Shown: positions 15,791-24,911, counted from the stretch's first letter. The stretch is 41,749 bases of DNA from Dehalobacter sp. (GCA_023667845.1 JAMPIU010000051.1:1-41749), one strand, 5' to 3'. Made by a program: numbers and translations. The notes: a model not told the origin generated them from the letters alone.

Positions 15791-18077
15791 TAAGATCGGG
15801 CTGCAGGGGCATCCGCTGCTCGGGGATACGGAGTGGTCCTTACCCGGGGATTTTACGGTGCTGTATTTGAAGGAACCCGAACTGGCAAAAGCTTTGTATC
15901 AATTACTGCAGGAATACTATGACGACCGGGTAGCGGCAGTACCGTCAGACAAGCAGAAAAGACAAGGATTGGCAGAAATCCTGCTTTCCGGGGAACAAAC
16001 AGGTTTGAATATGACTTTTGAGGCAATCCGGCAGGGCGGCTTTATTGTCTGGCCGGATACCAATAAGCATGGTTTGTACCGAAGGGTCTCCAATCTCCAG
16101 CAGATCGGAAATGAAGAGCTTTCCCTGGCACGGGTGCATGACGCCCTGGCCAGAGCAAAGGAACGCGTCGAAGAACAGGCGGATGGAATGGCTCAGGTTA
16201 AAGCAGAGTATGATGCGTTAAGAAGGGATTGGGAAGAAGCAAGCCACCGGCAGGAGGAACAGCGCTTTCTGCAAATCGAAATCAAGAACCTGCAGGCTGA
16301 ACAGCATCTTATGACGGAGAAAATTGCTGTGATGGAAAAAATTCAGCAGCGGCTTGTTATCCTGAAAGAGAACCTTGATTACCGTGAATTGCGCCGTCTG
16401 CAGGGTGAACTTGCTAGCCTCGAAGAACTGCGTAGGGATACCGGGGTTCGATTGGCGGCCGTTGTTCAGGATAAACAGGTTGATTGGGACATGATTGAAG
16501 GTTTGCGGGAAGAGTGTTATGCTTGGGCCTTGATTCAAAAAGAGGTGGAACAGGGTGAAGCTTTGATCACCCGGCAGACTCAGGCCATCAACGAGCTTCA
16601 GGATTCGCTAAGATCATCCGGCTATCGGCAACTGCCGAAAAATGAGGAGCAGCACTTACGCAGCACTGAAGAAGAGCTTCGTGCCGCGCAGAAGGAACTT
16701 GAAAGCTTTGCCGGTTTAGCTGATATCGTGAAGGAACTGGAAGGGTCCCTTTATGAAGAAAAAGCCAAACTCAAAAAATATGCGCTGATTGCCGGTGTGA
16801 CTGACAAAGACCAACGCTCACTTGCCCGATCATATGCACGTCTGAAAAAATGGCAGGACTCTGTACTCGGACGCATGATTGACCGGAGGGTCATCCGGCG
16901 GTCCGGGGCAGGCAGCATCGAAGACCGATTGGCTTCGAGTCTGACAAAGCTTCTGCAAAAATATCAGGCTGCAGACTATCAAGAATTCATGCGGCAGATT
17001 GAAGCGTACCAGAATCAGAAACAGGCCGCAGACCGGCTTCAGACGGATTATAACCTGGTCAGAAAACAGGTTAAAAGGGAAAAAGAACTGCACAGGATCA
17101 TCCTGTCCCGCAGTCAGCGGCTGCAAAAAGCTTTTTCGATAGTCAAGGCTTCCGATTTTTCGTCCTGGAAAAGCGGTTGGGACGAGTACCGGCAGAAAAA
17201 CAGCCATAGTGCGGAAATGCTTCAGACGCTGCAGACACAGACAGGACAACAGCAGAAAACAGAACAGAAACTGCAGGAATATGCGTCACAGCTGCGCGAA
17301 AAATTACAGAACCGAATCTCGGCCGATGCCGATATTGACGAGGTCCTTGAGGCGGTGCTGCTGATTGCGCGTGAACTGCGGATCAAAGAAGAAACTGAAA
17401 AAGAATATGATTTACTGAAAAAACAGTATGATATCGCCTTAAATAAGCGGAATCTGGATCAACTGTCCAGAACTTTGGAACCGCTTGCCGAACTGGAACG
17501 TGAAGCATGTCTGCCGGAAGAAGAAAGGCTGGCCGCCCTGGTGGCTTCCCGCCAGGCGCTTTCAGAGAAAAACAGCCGGCTTCAGAAGATCCGTAAAGAC
17601 CTTCAGGACAGTCAGGCTGTGAAAATTGACCATGACCTGGAGAAAAAACTCGGGAGCGTAAAACAGCAATGGCAGGCCTATCAGGAATTACAGCATACCC
17701 TTGATGATACGGCGGAACTGCTTGAAGCCTCGCTGCAAAAATGGCAGGCCGAGAACGGCATTGTTCTAAAGATTAAAGCACAGCGGTTTTTGAGGCGGGC
17801 ATTTTCGTTGAACCTATCGGATAAAAAAGAAATGATGATGGCCGAAGCCTATTCGTATTATTTTGCTTACCGTCTGGCCCTTGCTGAAGCCGCTCTTGAG
17901 GACAGCAGCATTGAGATTCCTCTGTTCTTTCTGGCCGGATCAATGAACGGAACCGAGGGATTTTGGAAGAAAGCACTGGCTTATCTGCAGGAACTATCAC
18001 ACTTGCGTCAGGTTATTTTTTGTACGGCGGATACCAGACTACGGAAAATAGCCGATGAGCTCTACAGTAAAGCCTGA
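15780..18077 (+). CDS. YhaN/SbcC-like coiled-coil protein lacking ATPase motifs
   Basis: A 765-residue protein with globular ends and long coiled coils (about 120-230, 270-340, 410-500, 530-640), the Rad50/SbcC/YhaN layout but shorter than usual. At residues 27-40, where YhaN has GPNEAGKST, it reads VLYLKEPELAKAL: no P-loop. Near the C terminus the signature region reads LNLSDKKEMMMAEAYSYY, and the Walker B segment expected as LILDDPF is LFFLAGSMN (715-723). The surrounding ALAYLQELSHLRQVIFCTAD still matches the family. The start at 15780 overlaps the YhaO-like gene by 11 nt; an upstream in-frame ATG at 15744 is unlikely. It probably acts as a structural partner, if it functions at all. Confidence 0.7.
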   Translation: MRIDKIGLQGHPLLGDTEWSLPGDFTVLYLKEPELAKALYQLLQEYYDDRVAAVPSDKQKRQGLAEILLSGEQTGLNMTFEAIRQGGFIVWPDTNKHGLYRRVSNLQQIGNEELSLARVHDALARAKERVEEQADGMAQVKAEYDALRRDWEEASHRQEEQRFLQIEIKNLQAEQHLMTEKIAVMEKIQQRLVILKENLDYRELRRLQGELASLEELRRDTGVRLAAVVQDKQVDWDMIEGLREECYAWALIQKEVEQGEALITRQTQAINELQDSLRSSGYRQLPKNEEQHLRSTEEELRAAQKELESFAGLADIVKELEGSLYEEKAKLKKYALIAGVTDKDQRSLARSYARLKKWQDSVLGRMIDRRVIRRSGAGSIEDRLASSLTKLLQKYQAADYQEFMRQIEAYQNQKQAADRLQTDYNLVRKQVKREKELHRIILSRSQRLQKAFSIVKASDFSSWKSGWDEYRQKNSHSAEMLQTLQTQTGQQQKTEQKLQEYASQLREKLQNRISADADIDEVLEAVLLIARELRIKEETEKEYDLLKKQYDIALNKRNLDQLSRTLEPLAELEREACLPEEERLAALVASRQALSEKNSRLQKIRKDLQDSQAVKIDHDLEKKLGSVKQQWQAYQELQHTLDDTAELLEASLQKWQAENGIVLKIKAQRFLRRAFSLNLSDKKEMMMAEAYSYYFAYRLALAEAALEDSSIEIPLFFLAGSMNGTEGFWKKALAYLQELSHLRQVIFCTADTRLRKIADELYSKA

Positions 18078-18158
18078 TCTTCTTACCAGTAACTTGTTAA
18101 CTCTAAAATGCATGTAACTAGCAATATCAAACATCGAGGCAAATAACAGGGAGGCAGC

Positions 18159-19259
18159 TTGAATAAATTAGCAGATTTAGTAGATAAATCAAAAGATATT
18201 CAGGAGAACCCGTCAGAGATTGCTGTGTTATTATTGGCCTGGTATGACCAAAATAAAAGGGATCTGCCCTGGAGAAGAACAAACGATCCCTATGCGGTTT
18301 GGTTATCGGAAATCATGCTTCAGCAAACACGGGTCGATACGGTTATAGATTATTACCTGAGGTTCCTGGAACGGTTCCCGGATATTGACAGTCTGGCTGA
18401 CGCGGGCGAGGGGGACGTTTTAGCCTTATGGAAAGGTCTTGGTTATTACCGTCGGGCCAGGAACCTTCATCAGGCTGCCATCGTGGTACACGACAAGTAC
18501 AGTGGGAATTTTCCGCGCACTTATCCTGAAATCCGCGCTTTGCCAGGAATCGGTGACTATACGGCTGGGGCTATTGCAAGCATCGCCTACAATCTGCCTT
18601 ATCCGGCTGTTGATGGGAATGTTCTGCGGGTTATAACCCGTCTGCTTGGACTTGAAGCTGACATCAGCCAGCAAAAAACGCTAAAGCAAATTGCTGAAAT
18701 GATTAGAGAAATGATTCCCAAAGATAGGGCGGGCGAATTTACCCAGGCGCTGATGGAACTTGGCGCAATGTGCTGTACACCCAATACTCCCGGTTGCCGG
18801 GACTGTCCCTGGCGTACCGTCTGTACGGCCCATCGTACGCACAGGGAGACTGTCCTGCCAGTTAAGAAGAAAGCAAAAAAAGCAACCTGCTTCAATTACT
18901 GGACGGCGCTTGTCTGTAACGACGGGGATATTCTAATGGAGTACCGTAGCAATACACAGCTGCTCGGCAACATGTGGGGACTGCCGCTCGTAAACAAGGA
19001 ATCCGGTCCTTCTGCGGAAGAACTGTACCGTCGCGACTGGGAGTTAGATCTCCGACTTATTAAACACTTGGGCAGCGTTCGGCATGTTTTCACACATCAG
19101 GTCTGGCAAATGGATGTCATTTTGTTCTCGCTCAAGCCGGACTCGGAGGTAAAATCAGGGCTTGCCTGGATTTCCCGGGAGAAACTGAAGGACCTGCCGA
19201 TTCCGAAGGCATTTCAAAAAGCCCTTCAGCTTATGCACAGTAAAGGTCATACAATGTAA
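18159..19259 (+). CDS. mutY: A/G-specific adenine DNA glycosylase MutY
   Basis: A 366-residue base-excision repair enzyme that removes adenine opposite 8-oxoguanine. The helix-hairpin-helix glycosylase domain shows Glu51 in SEIMLQQTRVDTV, LPGIGDYTAGAI (128-139) and the catalytic Asp152 in AVDGNVLR. The 4Fe-4S motif is C206-x6-C213-x2-C216-x5-C222. The C-terminal NUDIX-like MutT domain (about 240-360) recognises 8-oxoG. The start is TTG with GGGAGG just upstream. It follows the YhaO/YhaN-like pair by 81 bp and ends in a terminator that overlaps its stop codon. Confidence 0.95.
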   Translation: MNKLADLVDKSKDIQENPSEIAVLLLAWYDQNKRDLPWRRTNDPYAVWLSEIMLQQTRVDTVIDYYLRFLERFPDIDSLADAGEGDVLALWKGLGYYRRARNLHQAAIVVHDKYSGNFPRTYPEIRALPGIGDYTAGAIASIAYNLPYPAVDGNVLRVITRLLGLEADISQQKTLKQIAEMIREMIPKDRAGEFTQALMELGAMCCTPNTPGCRDCPWRTVCTAHRTHRETVLPVKKKAKKATCFNYWTALVCNDGDILMEYRSNTQLLGNMWGLPLVNKESGPSAEELYRRDWELDLRLIKHLGSVRHVFTHQVWQMDVILFSLKPDSEVKSGLAWISREKLKDLPIPKAFQKALQLMHSKGHTM

Positions 19260-19290
19260 AAATTCCTGCACATACAGGAATTTTCTTTTT
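19259..19290 (+). terminator. intrinsic terminator of mutY
   Basis: AAAATTCCTG (19259-19268) and CAGGAATTTT (19275-19284) form a 10-bp stem with a 6-nt loop, followed by CTTTTT. The stem begins inside the mutY stop codon. Confidence 0.85.
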
Positions 19291-19401
19291 CCGGAAGCAG
19301 GAATGCAGATAATTGGTTCCATAGAATATGTCTTTTATGATATAATAATCAGCTGTATAACCTTCATAAAGTATTGAATCTAACATACTGGAGAGAGAAA
19401 A

Positions 19402-20340
19402 GTGGAACTACAAGGCGTCTATAATCAACTGGGGATTTTGTTCTTAACGATTTTACTGGGTTATGTCCTGGCCAAGGTGAAGGTTATCCCACCGGCAGCG
19501 ACTCAGGTTTTTTCTAAATTTGTTCTGACCATTGCACTTCCGGCCTTGATCCTGTCCGGGATGAGAGTTTCTTTTACTACGGAGAGGTTGCATACGGCAC
19601 TTTTTGTTTTCTTGCTTACGATACCCTGTTACGGTCTTGCCTTTCTCGTCGGGAAACTGACAGCGAAGATCCTGACCAAAGATCGGACCAGAGAAGCCAT
19701 CTTTAATTTTGGAATTGTTTTTGCAAATACAGGCTTTTTAGGCTTTCCGATATTTCAGGCGCTCTATGGCAAAGAAGCAATATTTTATGCTGCGATCTAC
19801 AATATTATGTTCAACTTGTTGTTGTATACACTTGGTATAAAAATCATGAATACGGATAAAACCGGGCATCCTACAAGGCTAAACCTGGAAAAGGTTATTA
19901 ATCCGGGCGTGGGTGCGAGTATCATCGGGTTCATTCTGTTTATCACCGCTGTTCCGCTGCCCGAATTTATGACCGGCACGATCGATGCGATCGGAAATAC
20001 CTGTGTTCCTCTGTCAATGCTGACCATCGGGGCGACATTAAGTGAACTGCCGCTTCAAAAGATGTTCAGCGATATCGGCATTTATATCCTGTCGGTCGTC
20101 AGATTGCTTGTGATGCCGTTATTAACCCTGGTTATGGTCAAATATATCTTTCAGATTGATCAGATGTGGCTGATTGCTATCCCGGTCATCATGGCCGGTA
20201 TGCCTATTGCGACCAATACGGTTTTAATGGCGATTGAATATAAAAATGATGCACATCTGGCATCGCAGACGGTGCTGATTTCAACCTTGCTTAGCTGTTT
20301 ATCGATTCCATTGCTGATATTTGTGCTGTCCCATTTTTAA
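19402..20340 (+). CDS. AEC-family transporter (auxin efflux carrier type)
   Basis: A 312-residue membrane protein with about ten hydrophobic helices in two halves, the AEC/membrane transport family layout. Recognisable segments are FVLTIALPALILSGM, FGIVFANTGFLGFPI and PVIMAGMPIATNTVLMA, the last two matching conserved helix-break motifs. Family members export organic acids such as malate or malonate; the substrate cannot be told here. The GTG start follows GGAGAGAG. A TATAAT at 19341-19346 may be its -10 box. Confidence 0.9.
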   Translation: MELQGVYNQLGILFLTILLGYVLAKVKVIPPAATQVFSKFVLTIALPALILSGMRVSFTTERLHTALFVFLLTIPCYGLAFLVGKLTAKILTKDRTREAIFNFGIVFANTGFLGFPIFQALYGKEAIFYAAIYNIMFNLLLYTLGIKIMNTDKTGHPTRLNLEKVINPGVGASIIGFILFITAVPLPEFMTGTIDAIGNTCVPLSMLTIGATLSELPLQKMFSDIGIYILSVVRLLVMPLLTLVMVKYIFQIDQMWLIAIPVIMAGMPIATNTVLMAIEYKNDAHLASQTVLISTLLSCLSIPLLIFVLSHF

Positions 20341-20416
20341 CAGCGTCCCATTTATAATGTATAGAATAGCCATAATTTGGATAAAATGTTCCTATATCAT
20401 GTAAGGGAGGATCCGT

Positions 20417-20509
20417 ATGGGCGACAAGAATCCAAAAAATATTAAGAAACAAAAAAAGAAAAGAACGGAAAAGAAACCAGAAGCGCTTAATCCAGAAAAT
20501 AATCTGTAA
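20417..20509 (+). CDS. 30-residue Lys-rich small protein (MGDK type)
   Basis: The frame runs ATG to TAA with a strong AAGGGAGG Shine-Dalgarno 6 nt upstream. The product begins MGDKNPKN and is then very rich in Lys (IKKQKKKRTEKK). Short MGDKxPKxKxKxK proteins recur in bacterial genomes as conserved hypotheticals, which supports this as a real gene; their role is unknown. The strong terminator at 20553-20597 follows. No membrane segment or cysteine. Confidence 0.7.
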   Translation: MGDKNPKNIKKQKKKRTEKKPEALNPENNL

Positions 20510-20552
20510 AATTTGTAACGATAAAACTCAATATTTCTGCATTGTTTTTAAC

Positions 20553-20597
20553 AATACCAGAGTCTCCAAATTAATGTTTGGACTCTGGTATTTTTTT
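20553..20597 (+). terminator. strong intrinsic terminator
   Basis: AATACCAGAGTC and the downstream GACTCTGGTATT pair, extended inwards by CCAAA and TTTGG with a 2-nt bulge. A run of seven T follows the stem. Confidence 0.9.
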
Positions 20598-20648
20598 ATC
20601 CAGACTCATCCGTGGTATATCATTCACAAATTTTTGCGGGTACATTCG

Positions 20649-20677
20649 TTGTGGTTCTATCCAACATCATGTAAAAT
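20649..20677 (+). promoter_or_regulatory. putative promoter of the PilZ operon
   Basis: TTGTGG (20649-20654) and TAAAAT (20672-20677) are separated by 17 bp. The sequence CATCATGTAAAAT at the -10 end is identical to that upstream of aguB. Confidence 0.5.
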
Positions 20678-20735
20678 GGTATTTATCAGAAAAACGCATC
20701 GACATGATTTTCAAACTGTTTCATGAGGTGATTGG

Positions 20736-21458
20736 ATGGAAGACTTTCAGGAAAAACGGAAGTTTTTTCGCGTCGATTTGATCCATGATATTCCAGCCAC
20801 AGCGAAGATTTCCTCGATTAACAACCGGAAGGTCGAAGTGGAGAAAACATTTCCGATTACGATCCTGGATTTGAGCACAGGCGGGATATATGCTTTTATC
20901 CCAGTGGATATTCCGGTTAATATTGTCATCATCGATATCATGTTCACGTTTGAAAATGAAGAATTTTCATTTAATGCGCTGATTATTCGCAAGACCCCCA
21001 AAGATGACGGCTTTGAATACGGGATGAAATTCCTTTTTCATTCCCAGAAAGATGAAAGCCGGATCACCCGATGTCTGAATCAATATAAAATCAAGCATAC
21101 CCGCTTTATGAAGATCCAGCTTGATTTACGCAAACAGAAATACATCGGATGCTTTGTCAAGGGCCTGGAGCTGATTGAAGAGCCGGCTTATCTGATTACG
21201 AGCCGCCGGATCGTTGTTGCCACAAATAAGGCGGCACAGGACAGCGGTGTCAAACTTGGCGAGCGCTGTTATTCCACGGTTGCCAAACGGCATCGCGCCT
21301 GTCCGTTTTGCCTGCTGGAAGATGCCAAAAAAGCGGATCATCTTCTTGAGACAAATGCCGTTATCCGGGAACAAAGCTGTAAGGCCCGCTGGCTGTACCT
21401 CGAGGATCATTACATGATCCACTATTTTACGCGAAAGGAAGGGTTGAAAGATGAATGA
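20736..21458 (+). CDS. PilZ-domain (c-di-GMP-binding) protein with Cys-containing PAS-like C-terminus
   Basis: A 240-residue cytosolic protein. The N-terminal PilZ domain has the c-di-GMP-binding motifs RKFFR (8-12, RxxxR) and DLSTGG (45-50, DxSxxG), both intact. The C-terminal part (about 145-235) reads YLITSRRIVVATN, then GERCYSTVAKRHRACPFC and a DHYMIHYF strand, a pattern like PAS domains with a GxxCYxxxxxxxxPCxxC turn that may bind metal or sense redox. It is the first gene of a tight operon: its stop overlaps the XRE-cupin start by 8 nt. A link between c-di-GMP and the downstream acyl-CoA synthetase is inference. Confidence 0.85.
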   Translation: MEDFQEKRKFFRVDLIHDIPATAKISSINNRKVEVEKTFPITILDLSTGGIYAFIPVDIPVNIVIIDIMFTFENEEFSFNALIIRKTPKDDGFEYGMKFLFHSQKDESRITRCLNQYKIKHTRFMKIQLDLRKQKYIGCFVKGLELIEEPAYLITSRRIVVATNKAAQDSGVKLGERCYSTVAKRHRACPFCLLEDAKKADHLLETNAVIREQSCKARWLYLEDHYMIHYFTRKEGLKDE

Positions 21459-21999
21459 AAAGGTGAGGGATATTGCCGAGAGAATTAAAGGCTTAAGATT
21501 ACTTACCGGTTGGGCCGAAGAAGAGGCTGCACGTAAAATCGGACTTCCTGTTCAAGAATATCTGAAGTATGAAAAAGGCGAAGATGATATTCCGATCAGT
21601 ATTCTCTATGAAATTGCCGATTGTTATCAGGTTGATTTAACGGATGTTCTTACCGGCGTCTCGCCCAAACTGCATGATGTCTGCTTCATCAAAAAGGGGC
21701 AGGGACTCAAAGTTGAACGTTATGACCAGTATGATTTCCAGAGTCTGGCTTATCAGTACGTTAACAGAAAAATTGAACCGCTGCTGGTGACCCTGGATGC
21801 AGAAAATAGTCCTGAACTTGTTTCCCATCACGGACAGGAATTTAACTTCTGTCTGGAAGGCAAGATGAAAGTCATGATCGGCAGTATGGAATATGTACTG
21901 GATCCGGGAGACTCTCTGTATTTTAATTCCTTGATTCCACATAAAATGCTGGCCCTCGAAAAAAGATCAGCAAAATTTTTAACCGTCATACTTTTATAA
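21451..21999 (+). CDS. XRE-family regulator with cupin domain
   Basis: A 182-residue transcription regulator. The N-terminal helix-turn-helix (about 7-62: IKGLRLLTGWAEEEAARKIGLPVQEYLKYEKG) is XRE type. A C-terminal cupin barrel (about 105-180) includes HHGQEFNFCLEGKMKV and DPGDSLYFNSLIPHKM, with His and Glu in the metal-binding positions. Such regulators sense small ligands. Overlap with the PilZ gene and a 13-bp gap to the acyl-CoA synthetase suggest that it controls this operon, probably in response to a carboxylate or acyl compound. That role is inference. Confidence 0.9.
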   Translation: MNEKVRDIAERIKGLRLLTGWAEEEAARKIGLPVQEYLKYEKGEDDIPISILYEIADCYQVDLTDVLTGVSPKLHDVCFIKKGQGLKVERYDQYDFQSLAYQYVNRKIEPLLVTLDAENSPELVSHHGQEFNFCLEGKMKVMIGSMEYVLDPGDSLYFNSLIPHKMLALEKRSAKFLTVILL

Positions 22000-22012
22000 A
22001 GGATGTGAACAG

Positions 22013-23695
22013 ATGAACCTCGCTTCAAGATATATCGGGAAAACCGATTTTGATTCTTATGAAGATTTTTGTGCGAATTATCAAGTGAAAGTACCTGACA
22101 ATTTCAATTTTGCGTATGATATCGTCGATGAATATGCCCGTCTGGAACCGGAGCGTCCAGCGCTGGTCTGGTGCGACGACCACGGTAATGAACGGATCTT
22201 TACCTTTACCGACCTGAAAAAATACTCGGATAAAACGGCGAACATGTTAAGCGAAGCCGGGATCGGCAAAGGCGACAAAGTCATGCTGATCCTGAGAAGG
22301 CGTTATGAAGTGTACATAGCGATTCTGGCTCTGGCCAAAATCGGCGCGATCTATATTCCTTCTTCCAATCAGCTTACGCAGAAGGATATTATTTATCGAA
22401 ATAATGCCGCATCGATTAAAGCGATCATCGCCTATCATGATCCGGTAATTCTCGACCATGTCGAAGCTTCCAGGGAAGAATCGTCAACGCTCGAAACGCT
22501 GTTTCTGGTTGGGGCTAAGCGTCCGGGCTGGGTTGATTTTGACAGCAGCCTGGAGGCCGCTTCCGAAAACTGGGTCCGGCCGACAGGTGCTGACGCTACA
22601 ACGAATGACGACACAATGATCATCTATTTCACGTCAGGGACCACGAGCATGCCCAAAATGGCCATTCAGAGCTTCACCTATCCGCTTGGTCATATTGTGA
22701 CGGCCAAATACTGGCAGCGCGTCGTGGACGGCGGGCTTCACCTGACGGTTTCCGATTCCGGCTGGGCTAAATTTGGCTGGGGGAAAATTTACGGCCAGTG
22801 GATTTGCGGCGCGGTGCAGTTTGTCTATGATATGGACAAGTTTATCCCTGAAAAGCTTTTGGAAATGATGCGAAAATATAAGTTATCCACGTTTTGCGCA
22901 CCGCCGACAATTTATCGTTTCCTGCTTGAACACAATCTCGAAAAATATAACCTGTCCTCGATTGTTCACTGCTCCACAGCCGGAGAACCTTTAAATCCGG
23001 ATGTCTTTAACCGTTTTAAAAGCATTACCGGCTTAAGCATCTTAAACGGATTTGGCCAGAGCGAGACGACCGTGCTGGTTGCCAACTTTGAATGGCTGGA
23101 TATTTATCCAGGAGCGATGGGCAAACCGAATCCAGCCTACAAGATTGATGTGGTCGATGAAAACGGAGTTCCATGCCCTCCGGGAGTCGAAGGAGAACTG
23201 GTCATCCGCGAGGCTGATTCCAATAAGCCTGCCGGATTGTTCTGCGGGTACTACATGGATGAAACTGCTACCCATAAAGTGTGGTATGACGATACGTACC
23301 ACACAGGGGATATGGCCTACTGGGATGAACACGGCTTTTTATGGTTTGTCGGCCGCAATGACGATGTCATTAAGGCTTCCGGCTACAGGATCAGTCCTTT
23401 TGAAGTTGAAAGTGCGCTGATCGAACATCCAGCTGTCGTGGAGTGTGCTGTTACCGGCGCGCCGGATGCTGTTAGGGGAACGGTCGTCAAAGCGACTGTT
23501 GTGCTGGCCAAAGGCTATACGGCCTCCGAATCTTTAAAAAAAGAGATCCAGGACTATGTTAAAAAGGTGACGGCTCCGTATAAATACCCGAGAATCCTCG
23601 AATTTGTCGACGAACTGCCGAAGACGATCGGCGGCAAGATCAAACGCGCCCAGATCCGGCGTGAAGACACGGAAAAGTTTCAGGATAAAGAATAA
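22013..23695 (+). CDS. AMP-dependent acyl-CoA synthetase
   Basis: A 560-residue adenylate-forming ligase of the acetyl/medium-chain acyl-CoA synthetase group. Motifs in order: P-loop YFTSGTTSMPK, STAGEPLNPDV, GFGQSETT, YHTGDMAYWDEHGFLWFVGR, the hinge region DDVIKASGYRISP, and the C-terminal catalytic lysine K542 in TIGGKIKR. It activates a carboxylic acid to acyl-AMP and then to acyl-CoA; chain length cannot be read from the sequence. AAGGATG precedes the ATG. Pairing with an XRE-cupin gene is a recurring arrangement in Clostridia. A terminator follows. Confidence 0.92.
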   Translation: MNLASRYIGKTDFDSYEDFCANYQVKVPDNFNFAYDIVDEYARLEPERPALVWCDDHGNERIFTFTDLKKYSDKTANMLSEAGIGKGDKVMLILRRRYEVYIAILALAKIGAIYIPSSNQLTQKDIIYRNNAASIKAIIAYHDPVILDHVEASREESSTLETLFLVGAKRPGWVDFDSSLEAASENWVRPTGADATTNDDTMIIYFTSGTTSMPKMAIQSFTYPLGHIVTAKYWQRVVDGGLHLTVSDSGWAKFGWGKIYGQWICGAVQFVYDMDKFIPEKLLEMMRKYKLSTFCAPPTIYRFLLEHNLEKYNLSSIVHCSTAGEPLNPDVFNRFKSITGLSILNGFGQSETTVLVANFEWLDIYPGAMGKPNPAYKIDVVDENGVPCPPGVEGELVIREADSNKPAGLFCGYYMDETATHKVWYDDTYHTGDMAYWDEHGFLWFVGRNDDVIKASGYRISPFEVESALIEHPAVVECAVTGAPDAVRGTVVKATVVLAKGYTASESLKKEIQDYVKKVTAPYKYPRILEFVDELPKTIGGKIKRAQIRREDTEKFQDKE

Positions 23696-23735
23696 CTTTA
23701 ACATATACCCATCAATCATTGAATATTGTCAGATA

Positions 23736-23764
23736 CACCCCACGATGATCGTGGGGTGATTTTA
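23736..23764 (+). terminator. intrinsic terminator of the acyl-CoA synthetase operon
   Basis: CACCCCACGAT and ATCGTGGGGTG form an 11-bp perfect inverted repeat around a single G, followed by ATTTTAT. The U tract is short but the stem is strong. Confidence 0.75.
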
Positions 23765-23768
23765 TGCC

Positions 23769-23798
23769 TTGAAAAGTGGTTGGATTTTCATGTAAAAT
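23769..23798 (+). promoter_or_regulatory. putative promoter of aguA
   Basis: TTGAAA (23769-23774) and TAAAAT (23793-23798) are separated by 18 bp. The -10 context TCATGTAAAAT is shared with the promoters at 20672 and 25037. Confidence 0.5.
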
Positions 23799-23879
23799 GA
23801 ACCATAAATAATTATCATGACGAATGTTAATTTGAAAGTAACGCTGGATCTATGTTGTTGCTAAAGAAAGGATAAACTG

Positions 23880-24911
23880 ATGTTTCCGAGCGATTTAAAC
23901 TATAGAATGCCTGCGGAATGGGCGAGACACGAACGGACATTTATTTCCTGGCCGGTCCGGTCATCGATGTGCCATCCGGAAAATTACGAGGCTGTCTGTG
24001 AGGGTTATGCCGACATTATTCGAGCCATCGGGGAATTTGAACCCGTCACTGTATTGATAAACCCCGACGAACGATCCCTGCTCGAAGGCCGCTTTCGAAA
24101 CAGGCCGATCGAGCTTCTGCCGCTGGCGCACAATGATGCCTGGCTTCGGGATAACGGGCCGACGTTTATTGTCAATGATCAGGGAGATATAGCCGGCATT
24201 AACTGGCACTTCAATGCCTGGGGCGGCAAATATCCGGACTGGGATCTGGACAATCAGGTCGCACCGCAAATATTGAAGCACCTCGGACTGAGTCCGTTTG
24301 ATGCGCCGCTGATTATGGAAGGCGGCTCGCTGCACGTGGACGGAGAAGGTACACTCTTGACAACGGCCGAATGCCTGCTTCATCCGAACCGCAACCCCGA
24401 TCTTTCCCAGGAGCGGATTACGGAACTATTGAAGAAATATTTGAGTATCCACAAAGTTATCTGGCTGGGAAAAGGCTTATATGGAGATGAAACGGACGGA
24501 CATGTCGATAATATCGCCTGTTTTGCGTCGCCTGGCAAAATCCTGATTCAGGTCTGTGATGACCCTTGCGATCCGAATTATGCGATTACCCGGGAAAACC
24601 TCGCAGTGTTAAACCGGGAAACGGACGCCAGAGGAAGAACCCTTGAAATCATCCCAATACAGCAGCCTCCCGCCGTATTTGCTGACGGTAAACGGCTGAC
24701 GCTGAGTTATTTGAACTTTTACTTTGTCAACGGCGGAATCATTTTACCTGTATTTGGCGGCCAGGCTGCCGAAACAGATGCCCAGGCTATTCGGACCCTG
24801 AGCCGGATATTTCCGGAAAGACGGATCCGTACCGTTAATGGAATGGCCATTATTGGGGAAGGCGGCAATGTTCACTGTACCACCCAGCAGATGCCTGCTG
24901 TAAACCGTTGA
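23880..24911 (+). CDS. aguA: agmatine deiminase
   Basis: A 343-residue guanidino-modifying enzyme that converts agmatine to N-carbamoylputrescine and ammonia. Diagnostic segments are PAEWARHERTFISWP at the N terminus, AHNDAWLRDNGPTF, MEGGSLHVDGEGTLLTT, DETDGHVDNIACF and the catalytic Cys333 in GGNVHCTTQQMP near the C terminus. Length is normal. The next gene, aguB, supplies the following step, so together they make putrescine without ornithine decarboxylase. They are 225 bp apart and the second has its own promoter candidate, so they need not be one transcript. AAAGGAT precedes the start. Confidence 0.96.
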   Translation: MFPSDLNYRMPAEWARHERTFISWPVRSSMCHPENYEAVCEGYADIIRAIGEFEPVTVLINPDERSLLEGRFRNRPIELLPLAHNDAWLRDNGPTFIVNDQGDIAGINWHFNAWGGKYPDWDLDNQVAPQILKHLGLSPFDAPLIMEGGSLHVDGEGTLLTTAECLLHPNRNPDLSQERITELLKKYLSIHKVIWLGKGLYGDETDGHVDNIACFASPGKILIQVCDDPCDPNYAITRENLAVLNRETDARGRTLEIIPIQQPPAVFADGKRLTLSYLNFYFVNGGIILPVFGGQAAETDAQAIRTLSRIFPERRIRTVNGMAIIGEGGNVHCTTQQMPAVNR

